From assembly GCA_019925795.1 (NCBI GenBank), contig CM034315.1:31502446-31566445 (forward strand): a stretch of 64,000 nucleotides of DNA, given 5' to 3'. The notes beneath the pieces were generated by a model. The model saw only the letters and a program-made list of their open reading frames with translations. It had not been told where the DNA came from and did no database searches. Positions 24,901 to 37,152 of the stretch are shown here, piece by piece. Both the position numbers and the translations under genes were made by a program. The stretch's first letter is position 1, and each line of letters begins with the position of its first letter. Origin of the DNA: Dendrobium chrysotoxum (taxonomy: Eukaryota > Streptophyta > Magnoliopsida > Asparagales > Orchidaceae).

Positions 24901-27900
24901 AAAACTGTTTGAAGGAGTATTTAACATAAAGATACAACTTATGTTTGATTACAATAGTAGTTTTATTTAGCAAAGGTAGAATTTCTTGGAACCACTTAGA
25001 ATTGATGGGGGAATTTAAACTTATTCATATTATGCTTTGATGAATTCTGGTTGTATGTAAACATTTTATTCTTGTGGAACATTAACAACTAGGAGTACTT
25101 GTAGTTTACAAATATTTAATCCTAATACCCACAAGAGTATCCAAATTATTAATTCGTCCACAGCCATATTATGTGATAAAAAGATGTACAAATGAGTGAG
25201 AAATGGTTATGGCAGAGCAATGATACTAAATCACTAAAAGTACACTTGCAACCATTTTCAAGATGATTGATATATATAACCCTAAAAGTACATTACAATA
25301 ACAAATCATGCACACAATAAAATTATACTTTCCAGCTTATTTTGGAAATTACTGTTTTATTTAATGAGGCTAGATGAACTATTGATAATGCTTTTGTTGA
25401 AGCTTTCTCATCTTAAGACCTAAACAAATAATCGTGAAGCTTCCATAAACTTACTCATAGGCTTATAATTAAGATGAAATCCTTTTGTGCACTAGGAAAC
25501 ATTTGGAAATTTTTATCGACTAAAATAGAACCTCATCAAAACTTTTTAAAAAGAGTGAATAATGCTCCTCTTATCAATGGTAGGGTTGGGGATGAAAAAT
25601 TGTATTTTATTTGCAAAATTTATACTTAATGTAGCATATGATTAGGTATTTTCAAAGATACATTGTTTATGTTTGCATTATCAAAGCTAGATTGCAACAT
25701 TAGCATGCATATATGCTTGCTTGTTAGTGACAGGTGCATGCCAATGAAGATTCATGCTCTCCTAGAAGAAAATAAAAAAAATAAAGAGATAGTCAGCTAT
25801 CAGTTCTTCATTTCTATTATTGATAGTTCATATTGGTCTTCTAATTTATGAGGTCTTATAAAATATGCCTTTGAAATTTGATGGTTAACATAATTGATAA
25901 CTAAATTATATGATTTATTTTCTATTATAGATTAGTATTTTTCATTTGTAGAAATGTTACAGATAGCTTATTCAATTAACAAGCACTATTAAAGTACATT
26001 CATATTGACACCTAAATAGTATATTTCGTGGGATATCAATATCTTCCATTTATTATTTTTTTCTTTATTAAAAAGTAGTAGTAATTAATGATGAGAATGC
26101 AATTACCTCTTCATTATTTCGATGGCTTTTGCATAACATATATTTCTTTTGCAATAACTTTTTCATTCACAAGCATGAAAATGCAGCCCACATTACCTCA
26201 TCAAAAGATTCGAATATATTAATGCTTGGCTGGTGGATTGTGCAAACTACTGTCCTTCCGGTCTCAACAATACTCTTAATAGCACGCATAACAATAGCTG
26301 CTGCTCGTGCATCCAAACTTGATGTTGGCTCATCCAAGAATATAATTGATGGATTAGCAACTAACTCAACAGCAATTGTTAAGCGTTTTCGTTGTTCAAT
26401 AGATAATCCATTGATGCCAGGTACTCCAACTAGAACATCTTTTACTACATCAAGTTCAATTGTTTCAAGAACATGTTGAACAAATTCCTGCATAACAACT
26501 CAAATCATAACCTTGAAGTTGCAATGTATGATTTTTTATTATTTATTCAAAGAAATTTTTTCATTATAAAGAGATGAGGTCATGGAAGTAAATTAATTCT
26601 GTCATATTGCATGTATTTTATATGGATTAGTAAATAACATAGAACTAATGCAAGAATTTATCACTCATGTTCCACTTAAGTCCTGATGCATCATTGAAAT
26701 GTGGTTGGCATTACATGGATTTATTACCATATCTAGAAGTGTGGGAAGCAATTAATATACCTATAAACCCTAACATCTATAGCATATTTTAAGAATATAA
26801 AAAGAAACAGAATGCCTTACAACTTTTGTTTGTGGATCAACTTCATTTGGGAGTCGCAGCCAAGCTGAATACATGATTGACTCTTCGACAGTAATCTGTG
26901 GAGAATGTATATCATTTTGTTCACAATAGCCAGATATCCTAGCAAATGTTTCTTGTACTTTTGGATATCCCCCAATTTTTATTTCTCCTTCAATAATTCC
27001 AGCTGTTTTCCTTCCACAAAGAACATCCATCAAAGTTGTTTTCCCAGCTCCACTAACACCCATTAGAGCAGTAAGAATACCGGGCCTCAAGGCACCCGTG
27101 ATATTTTGCAGAAGTTGTAGCTTTTTCGGCATAAAGTTTTGTTCCTTCATAGCCTGAAAGAGAATGCCAACATCCACCAACAACTTGATGAGGAAAGCTC
27201 ATTGGCCCTTTGTATTTTAGAAGAGAAAAAACATACCTAAAAATTTGAGTTTCTTGCTATCTAGTTGCCACATAAATTTAATGTAAGATTGTAAATACCT
27301 TTGGTGTCTCAATGAAATATTGGATCTCTTGAAATGTCATAGTAAACGGCTGAAAAGGTATGACCATTCTACCTATAAACAATTTTAGATATACGAACAA
27401 TCAATGAATAGATCTTGGTCACACATCTTAACATGAAAGTATGTAATTGTAAATGGCAAGCTAAAGAATTCAACATAAAATATAAATGGATGCATGTGGT
27501 GTTTTCTATATCACCTTCTGGAAATAGTGCTGTGGTAGATCGTCTAGTTGACTTATTTTCCAGTTGTTCATTGATTTTAGGTTTTTCTCCTTCTTGCGAT
27601 AGTTTCTGAGTTGAAATGGCAGCCTTGGAAGACCCTGGATCTATATAGGAAAAACTAAGTATCCATTTTTTTTTTTTAAATATTGATTCTATCATGTTAG
27701 AAAACATACTATTTAGGTACGTAAGAGCTATTGTAATCCCGATATTTAGAAGTATTGCGAACATAAATAATGCTCCTATAGACATCCAACGGAAGTAGCT
27801 TTTAAAGTCTGTTCCATGGCTCTTTAGGACTTGCTGCCCAAGTGTCACATTTCCAGGCGACAACTATAGTGAATGACAGAAAATACATATTATTTATTTG

Positions 27901-30900
27901 TACACCAGAGGGTTCTGCAAACATTCTGTGAATTGATTGGATTTATAAAACAAACCTTTTGCCATCTATGAGCATGAAATTCATTGATAGTTAGACCTAT
28001 TTCAGCATATGTTGCTGGAGAGAACCAAAACGCCCAACGAAGCCAAATTGGTAATGAGTCTACAAGGAGAAAGTTGGTTGAGTATGTCTCATACCAAGTC
28101 TTAACTATAAAGATAGATTTGTTTCATTCTTACATTGTGGCAGAACAAATCCGCTGAACATAAAAGAAAATAGTAAAGACAAACTGCCTGAAAGTGCAGC
28201 TGTATGTGGTTTTCTGGTAATTGAAGCAAGGAAACGGAAAAGTGATGTTGATGCCTGATGCAGCCCAAAAAATAGTAGGAATTGACATAAAAACCTATGA
28301 AGCATGATTAGTAATTGAAGAGTTAGAGCTGAGTGAGAAAGTCTGGCACTGAAACCTTAGAAGCATAATCAAAGTTATGTTATAATGGCTTGGTGAGGTA
28401 GAAGGATCAAAGGAGCACTTGCCTTTTTGACTCACGGCTGTACCCGATACCATAATATGTTACGGATGTCCAAATGAAGGATTCCACAATAGAAAATGGT
28501 ATCTTCAATATAGCGGCTGGAATTGTGTATGCCCATGGAGGATAGAAGTGAAGATCCCTTTGCTTGTAGAACACCGGTAGTCTAGCAATCGTCAATGTCA
28601 ACTCTGCAATCCCATTGGTCATAAGCCTAATGATTGCATATCTCATAGAACCAAGAAAGTAGCTTGCTTGTACTAAATTAACATCCCTTTTTGTTTGATG
28701 AAACGCAGTCATTGTAATAATTGCAACAATAGTGATCTGAGGAAAAGAAGAAATGGAGGTTTGAGAGTGCAAAGGACATAAACTGGTATAAAATATTGGA
28801 TTTTATAGATAGAGCAATTCCCAGAGGAGGAAGAGCTATTGTTTCTCAAACAGTTATTACCTGGATGGTCTTAAACAAGTAAACAAATGAGTTCCGTTTC
28901 AAAAGTAGAATTTCTCTTTCCATACACGTTTTGAGTAGTTCCCACTTCATAATAGAATGCGTGTTAAAGGCTACAACACTGTCATTTGAGTTCGTTTTGT
29001 CATTTTGTTCTGAAAGCTCCTTTTTTAGCTTCTTTCCAATATCACTCAAACGGAATTTTTCTGAGAAACTATCTGCAGAAACATAACTATAAGGTTTGTC
29101 TTCAAGATACCAATATTGCGCTTGATCTTTTTCTGAAATGACCTGCGAGAAGATAAGATGAATTAAAATAGAATTTTTGAAGAATACTGCAAATAACATT
29201 AAGAGCTAATTAAGTTATAAAGGACATATTTTTTACGTTTACCTCTTGAAGGAAGTCAGCAATGCCTTTTCTTGGAGGGCATTTGAAACCACAATCCTCA
29301 AAGAAACCTAGTATAAGCTCTCGAGGTCCATGGTAAATTATTTTTCCTTTATCCATTAAGATAATATCGTCAAAAAGACTGAACGTCTCTGGTGTTGGCT
29401 GAAGTAGAGAAATTAAAGTTGTTGCTTCTGTAATATGCACAAACTGCTGGATGCAAGAAATGATCTGAAATGTTGTGGAGCTGTCTAACCCATTTGAGAT
29501 TTCATCCATAAAAAAAACTCGGTTCGGACCAACCATCATCTCACCTGAAATATGCAACATATATGAATATATGCACTAAAGGTCTAGTCAATCGAACTTA
29601 AACCATGACCGCCAGATATTTATTAATGCTTTAACTTGTATATTTATGCATTAAGTATGTTGCAAAATCAAGTGCTAATGCTATAAGCACAATTACTAAT
29701 AGAAGCAAAGTTTTTAACTATCATAATACGAGTATTGCAACCTGTTGTTAACCTTCTCTTTTGACCGCCAGATATCCCCCTTCGTACGGCATCCCCAACT
29801 AGAGATCCCGAGCATGCCTCTATTCCAAGGATCTGCATTTTAGCAAGCATAATGAAAAATCCACAAAAGAAATATTACAATATGGAGTAGTAATGGTAAG
29901 CAAAATCAGTGTAATTGGGAATAGCTTGCGATTCAAAAGATCATTAGTTCAGCAATTATGTTGTGTTACCTTCAAAATGTAATCTGTTTGAAGATTTTCT
30001 TGTACTCCCTTGACAGCAATTGCCTGTTATAAGCATGTTAGTGAATTTGATATCTCCAGAAATACACAAAGAATGCAAGAATCTACTGATTTATTATGTT
30101 GCAAAATAACGAGACTAAATTGATCCACTCTTTCCTTACTTGTGTCAGAATATTAACTACATAATCTCAACTTGCATGCATACATATTGTTATATTTAGA
30201 GTCTAATAATCCTCGAACACTTTGATACAATTGTCTTCGATAAAATTTAGATGCGAGCTAACACTTCCCTAGTTGTAAAAAGTTAATATTATGAAAAATA
30301 AATAAACCATTTATGATTCATGATCCACAACTTGTATCTGTTTCACAAAACTAAAGCTATCTAAACTTCATATCAGTAGTTTCACTTTATATGGTATAAT
30401 ATGCTTTGTTTTGGAGAGCAATTCGGGTTTCAGAATGTACTTTCATGTAAGTGTCTATATCGGGATTTGGGATTATGTGAGCTTGCTTCTCACGTCTTTC
30501 CACCTCCTTCATGATATCTGATGCATGAAAAGACAATTTGGTTATATTTGTTCAATATAAATGTTAATTGTTAGATATTAAGTATGATTATCTTGTTCTA
30601 TGAAAGACGAAAACAAGGAAAAAAGTTCTTTTTACCTGCCCTGCATCCTATACCCTGAAATCTTGCTGAGAAATCAAGTGTTTCTCTTACTGTCATTTCA
30701 GGAATATGTTGGTCATGCTGACTTACATAAGCTGCTGTCTTAATGGGGTCAAACTTCTCTAGTTTCAAGTCATTGTAAGTGATCTCCCCACTTACCTACG
30801 CAAAATAAATAAATCTTGTGAAGAGTATTTTCATGTTATATTACTAATTATTTGAATAGAACTAGCATTATGCAGATGATCACGCCCGAGCCTTTGTATC

Positions 30901-33900
30901 ACTTGAAGCACAAGGTTTAGGAAATTGGTTCAATTTGTCATTACACTTGCTGATAGAACTACATTTCTTATTGTGTTTTTCCTCCGGTTGAGGCTTTCTT
31001 ATACTTCGTTAATTAGTGGTATTCTCAATTTGTTAGGGTATTTTATAACATAAGAAATATATTTGGGAGTTTTTAAACTGAATCAAATTATGCTCAACCA
31101 ATTTCTCTGAAAAAAGTAATGGCATTCTCCATGATGCTAGATTCTAATTTGTGAATGAAGACCGATTACTACAGTGTCACCAAAGTTATTTTTCCGTTCA
31201 AAATGTAGTGTTTATTTTACTGGTGCAAGTCTTGTCATTTTCTTAAGGGAACTAATATGTTTTGCCAAAATTTAGCATATTACGGCAGTTGAAAGGAAGC
31301 TTTCTCCATGATGCTAGATTCTAATTTGTGAAAGAAGTCAACTGGTATGAAAGTTGAAAGGAAGCTTTCTTACAATGGTAGCTCAGCTCTTACGGCACTC
31401 CAAACAATAATTGTAATATGAACTATTGAAACAACAATAGTAAAATGATTTATTAAAGCCATTTGTTTCACTAGATAACAAAACAAAATACCAGATGACA
31501 CAACTATGAACTGCAGGAAACAATAATGCCAAATGGAGCATAAAGTTAATAGTCAACCTAAGGATTTTACACCATAGAAGCCATGCAAAACATGCAGGAA
31601 CGAAATGAAGTAACGAAAATGAAAATATTTGATTTGAAAAATCAATCAGGCTAATAAAAAACTGTCAAATGAACCAAAACTAGTATCAAATTTACTTCAA
31701 TTTGTATACTTCGCACCATTCTCATCCATCATTAAGGTTTAAAATTCTTGTTTTGAATGAGTCGAATCAATGATTTGGCTATAAAATATCAAACTTTTGA
31801 AAACAAAAGCTGACGTAATTTACCGTAAGAAGCTGACTAACTTTGCCTGCAAGGGATAACAGCAGTGTTGTTTTTCCACAGCCTGGAGGTCCTAGTAAAA
31901 GAGTCATCCTGCAAGGGAAAGAGAAATAAATTAGTTATTTGCTACTTAAATGCCTTCACAAATATTGGTTATTAGTCTAATCCTTGGGCTTACGTATTTT
32001 CTTTTTTTTTTTTTCTTTCTTTTGCAAATCAGAAACACTTGGGCTTACGTATTTAACATGCAATTAAAGTTTTGCTTAGGTTTGCAGTTTGTCAGCAAAA
32101 CTTGAAATAAAAAAAGAAAGTTGAAACTACCATAGTCAGATGTTGCTGCCCTGCAAATATTTACCATGTGCAAATTAATTATCTATTATTAAGAATTTAT
32201 TATGTAAAGAGTGGTCAAAGTAAAAGGAGACATAGACTGTTCTTTTACAAATTTCTCACATGAAATTTACATTTTGCCAGTTTATAATATTTTCCACTTG
32301 AACTAGTAAATTATACCCTTATTTTCTTTTGAAAAGAGAAATTCACACGTCTTGCAGGCCATAGTTGAAATAATGGAATTGGAAACATCTTCAAGGATAA
32401 AAGTTTGGTCAGGATATTTAATGTAGGGAAACAAGAAGGTCTCTCAGAAAACCACAAAAAAATAAAAAAAATCAAGAATTTATGTTGCTAGAATTTTATT
32501 TAATTTCATTATATATTAGTTTTTGAATGTAATGGAAGGGGGATAATTACGTATGATGCAAAAGGTTGTATATGTAAAATTCATTTTGAAAACACTTCAA
32601 TCAACTCCAAATTGAGAACCCTAACAAAGCCTCCCTCATAAAATTCAGTCGATTCCTCTCCGAAAGTTAAAAAATAAGTTCTCTTTCTATTATGATCAAT
32701 CCACTTCCAAGGGCTATAACTCCTTTGAATTTTATCTAACCGACCTAAAACCAACTCAATTTGTTATCAATATTCCAAACCTTTAAACTAACCTCTTTTC
32801 CTTCTCTCTCTAGAGCTTTTTAGAAAGAGAAGCTCTAGGATGGCTAGAGGGGGTGGTCTTAGGTCACCTCCTCAAAACGGTGGGAGAGGCGGCGGCAGGT
32901 GGGATTCCCATCAACACAACAACTACTGGCATCTGATCGCATCTCTCGACGAGGAGGCGCCGGAGACTTTCAAGCTCACTCCGGTGGTTAAGACGGAGAG
33001 CAGCTCTCAATCTTCTCCTAAGGTTCGGGATACTGTTATTAGGGAATCTTGGAATGCGGTGGTTGCGAAAACCCAAGTCATCATCCAGCGGGGCAAGGAG
33101 GAGGTCAGTAAGCTAGTGCAGCTTTCGTGCCCGCAATCTATTGTTTCCGCCTGCTCGCAAGGTGCGATTTCTCTTCCCCATCCTCCTGGAAGCGCACAGC
33201 CAGGTGTGGTTGTTCAGATCAACCAGTCCAGCCTGTTTCTTGCCTCGGGATCTTCAAGAAAATGCAGCTCGGGTGAAGAATCGGACAACTCCGAAGACGA
33301 GATGGAGGAGTTAGCTGGTGATTCCTAGTATAATTCTGAAATGAAGGACGATCAGCTCGAGCATGTCAAGCCGAACCAATCCGACACTATGCAGGTTTCG
33401 GGTGACAGCTCAGATGAAGATGGCTCGAATGATTCCATGGGGTCGGCTAGGCAACCCGACGCTCCTCCCGAATGCTTCGCCCCGCAAGCTGAGACGCCCA
33501 GCTGCGACCAGTTGGATCTCGCCCAGGTTGGTCGTCCATCCCCTGCCCTCCCGTGTGGGGAGTTGGCCTCCTCTACAAATGGTTTTCATGGTGTTGCTTG
33601 TGGACATTGCAAGGCTTTGTTTGTGGAGAATTCTCCAAACTGCAGGTGTACAAAGCCTGTTGATCCCTCCCCCATTCAGCAGTTTGCTTCTGGAGTGCGC
33701 CCTCCAAGTGTTTGTACTAATACCGCTGAGTGCTCAGAATCTGCTCGCCCTCTTTGCCAGGCCACGCAAGCACTTCTGATGCAGCCTAGAGGAATGCAGT
33801 CCGGCCCCTTCGCTTGGAACAAGGTCCAATTCATCAAGTTGGATAAAATGCCAAGTGAAATCTTTTTAGCCAAGGATGGGATGTCCATGGAGCCGGAAGT

Positions 33901-36900
33901 GGCAGCTGTACACGAGAACATTGCCAAATTGGATAGAGCATTAGTGGCTCATGGGACGGATGATTGCATTTCCCTATCTTCTTGGTGAGCTCAAACGTAG
34001 GTGGTATCACTTTGGAGAATTCAATATCATTACTACAACTCTAAACTCTTTTATATGTATTTTCCAATGCATAGAGGCAAGGGATGCGGTGCTCATGAGT
34101 GGGCTGTGGATCATAGCAGGGAACATCGTCGGACTGGATAAGTGGTCTCCTACCTCCTCTCCAAACTCTCTTCATGGGCTTCACTCTCCCATTTGGATTC
34201 GGCTTCCACAGCTCCCTCTCATGTACTGGGATACAAACAACATCACTCGACTTGCCAATATTCTTGGGGAACCTCTATGGATGGACTCACACACGAGTAC
34301 ATGGGAAAGATCATCTTATGCAAGAATTTGTGTTAGGATTGATCGCTCTCAAAACCTTCAAGCTGGGGTTTGGATCAATGGGCTCCATGGACAATTTTTT
34401 CAAAGAGTCAAATATGAAGGGCTTACAAACTTTTGCTTCGATTGTGGTTTCATTGGTCATGCCAATAGAGCTTGCATTCTCCCCTAGTGCAGTCGTCGCC
34501 ATCAACCAAAGTGCAAGCCACATCCGAGAATGTCCCTGACACACCCACTCCCCCTCCTGAGCCAAAGTCTACAACTGTTGAAGAGCCCTTTCTTAATGAG
34601 GACAAGGATGAATCCTCCTTTGGAGCTTGGAATCTAGTCACCCGGAGAAGGAAAGGAAAACCAAGAGCTCCTAAAGAACAAGGCACTCATCCACAAGCTG
34701 AACCTCCTATCTAATTCTCGGCCGAAAAGTTATAGCAAATGGAAGAAACTTCTAATAGGATTGTGAACTTTTGCAAGCAACAACCAAGAGTATCCAAGTC
34801 TCGATTGGACAGAGAGCTCCTCCGACTTGGGCCTTTAAGTGCTTTGGCCACCTCCCCTAGGAAGAGGAAGAAGACCTCAACATATTTCACAGGCGGGGAC
34901 TTGGTCCCATCAAGTGCTTAATGAGTGCCCTCCTTTTATTGGTTTGTATTGGGTTTTGTTGCGTAATACAAACCTATGAAGGGGTCCTTCTCACTTGAGG
35001 GGTTTTTATCTTTTGTTTCTGTCTGCAGCTTGGTTTGGAGTGCTTATCAAGTTGTATCATTTCCCCTTTTATCTTTGGGAAGTGGAAGTCTTTCCCCCAC
35101 AAGCTTATTTCTCTCAGTGTATCCTTCTTTTACAGTTTTAATATATTTGTGTTAAAAAAAAATCCAAACCTTTAATATATTTATATCTATATATTCTAAA
35201 CCTTTAATTTAAAGGTTATCTTCTCTTGCAAGAAAAGAAAACACCACCATTCATAGGAGAAATAATCAACATCAAATCATTCTTTCTTGACAAACCAACC
35301 ATTCTCCTATCGGGAAAACTTTTAAACTAAGTATCATTAATAATTAAATCATGTGATTAAATATGTTGTAAAAAAAATTTAAAAATATGCATAGTCATCC
35401 GTTAAACGGGCGACTTGTTGTACACAGTTATTTTTTACATATTTTATTTTTTTAATCAAATTTATATTTTTAAAAGAAAAAATTAATTAAATTTAATCAC
35501 AATAGCCTCCCAATTAAGAAATTAATATTCTTGTGAGAATAATCTTCACTACTCTCCAATTTTTTAACATTAATTTTAATATCATTATTAATTATTATAT
35601 TTTTTTAATTTTATAATTTAATATTGACAAATGGTTATCTATCTTATATGATCTTTATTAATCTTCAAGATAATTCATTTTATTTTGTAAGGGTTCTTTG
35701 GTATTGCAATTAGAATATATATTTTAAATAATTGATTATATATTAAATTAAAAAATAAAAAATATAAAAAATAATAGTATACTGTAGCAAGTTGCACGGG
35801 CGACTTGTTATAGTGCTTTTAAATTTATTTTCTAAAAAAATTTTCAATGCAAGTTGCCCATTGAACGAGCGACTATGTTTATTTTTAAATTTTTTTTATA
35901 ATGTACTTAATAATATAATTTAATTATTAATGATATTTAGTTTAAAAATTTACCCCAATTAAAATTTATATTACACTCATCTAAATAAAATATTTTTGGT
36001 TAAAAGACAAGATGAAGCAAGATAAGATAATTCGACTTATTTTTCTATGATTTGACATTTTTTTTTTGTTGAGGCAACGAATTCATGCAGCATCAATGTA
36101 GATTCATTTTACATCACGGCTGGAAAATTTTTTAATTTACAATCCAATTCATTTTTTAAATCACAAAAAACGAAGCCACGCGTTTCAAATTTGGATTAGT
36201 CAATAAATTAAGACAAATTAAAAAGATTCAGAATACAACATGATATTGTTGAATTTATGGTAATTACTTTGAGGAATCATATAGAAAGTTACCTTGATGG
36301 TTTGATGACTCCACTGACATCTTTCAGGATGCTCACATTTACCTCTGATTTTAGCCCACATGCATTGGAAAACCCCTTTGGATGTAAAGATCTCAACTCA
36401 TTAGTATGCAAAAGAAAATTTTTATTTTCTTGATAAAGACACTGATGTTTAATACCTTGAGAAATCCCTTGATGGCTCTCCAAAGAGTAGGCACTGGCTT
36501 CCCAGCAACAACTTTGCATCTGGCTTCCACTGATAGATTTCTGTATCTTACTTCAATGGTCGGTAGCTCAACACCAACTCTGAGAGTATAAATACTCTTT
36601 ATGTTATCTTAGAAACTAATGTTCTGCTTTCTATTTTATTTAGATATTTAATGCTTCCTAATTAAAACATTCCCCCAAGAAGTATTAATAATTTATATTA
36701 TTTGATGGATAAAATCTGTCATAAAATCATCGTCTCATGAGACTTTAACTAACTTAAATTTTAGGTTTTTATATTATGCTAGAGCAAGAAGCCTGATGAT
36801 ACATGCTCAATATATAAATATCATATTCACCAATATGCAATTGCATCTATATCAAAAAACCTCTAATATTTAATAAATTTGTTATTAATATATAACTTTA

Positions 36901-37120
36901 ATTTTATAAATTTATTAGTATAATGTTCAAATCTAACATATTATTACACTAGGTTAATTCTAAATGAATTTACTCCACTTAAAAGTTAAATAATTTTAAA
37001 TCTGATCCCTTTTTTATTTTTTTTCCATTCAACCGATTGCTAATTTCGATTTGCTCGAAAAATTAATTAATGAAAGGAACCTTACCTCTTGAACTAAAAC
37101 AGGTAGAGGTACATCCATAA

Positions 37121-37152
<32 letters not shown>

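Larger units (their letters stand above)
32787..35162 (+). mobile_element. ORF1-only LINE with 13-bp target-site duplication
   Basis: Bounded by exact 13-bp direct repeats TCCAAACCTTTAA at 32774-32786 and 35163-35175. A nine-A tail (35154-35162) abuts the second repeat, so the insertion is complete and on the plus strand. It carries a 5' leader with a 9-bp-arm hairpin, an ORF1-like reading frame and a 3' UTR of about 230 bp. No endonuclease or RT sequence is present. It must have been mobilised by another LINE. It is more GC-rich than its surroundings. Confidence 0.85.
31909..36292 (-). other. Intron 3 of the PDR gene, 4.4 kb, with two insertions
   Basis: The donor is AAG|GTAACT at 36292-36291 and the acceptor is TTGCAG|GATG at 31908. 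It contains an ORF1-only LINE (32787-35162) with target-site duplications and a long inverted-repeat element (35312-35955). The rest, about 31909-32773 and 35956-36292, is AT-rich intron sequence without recognisable features. Confidence 0.85.
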
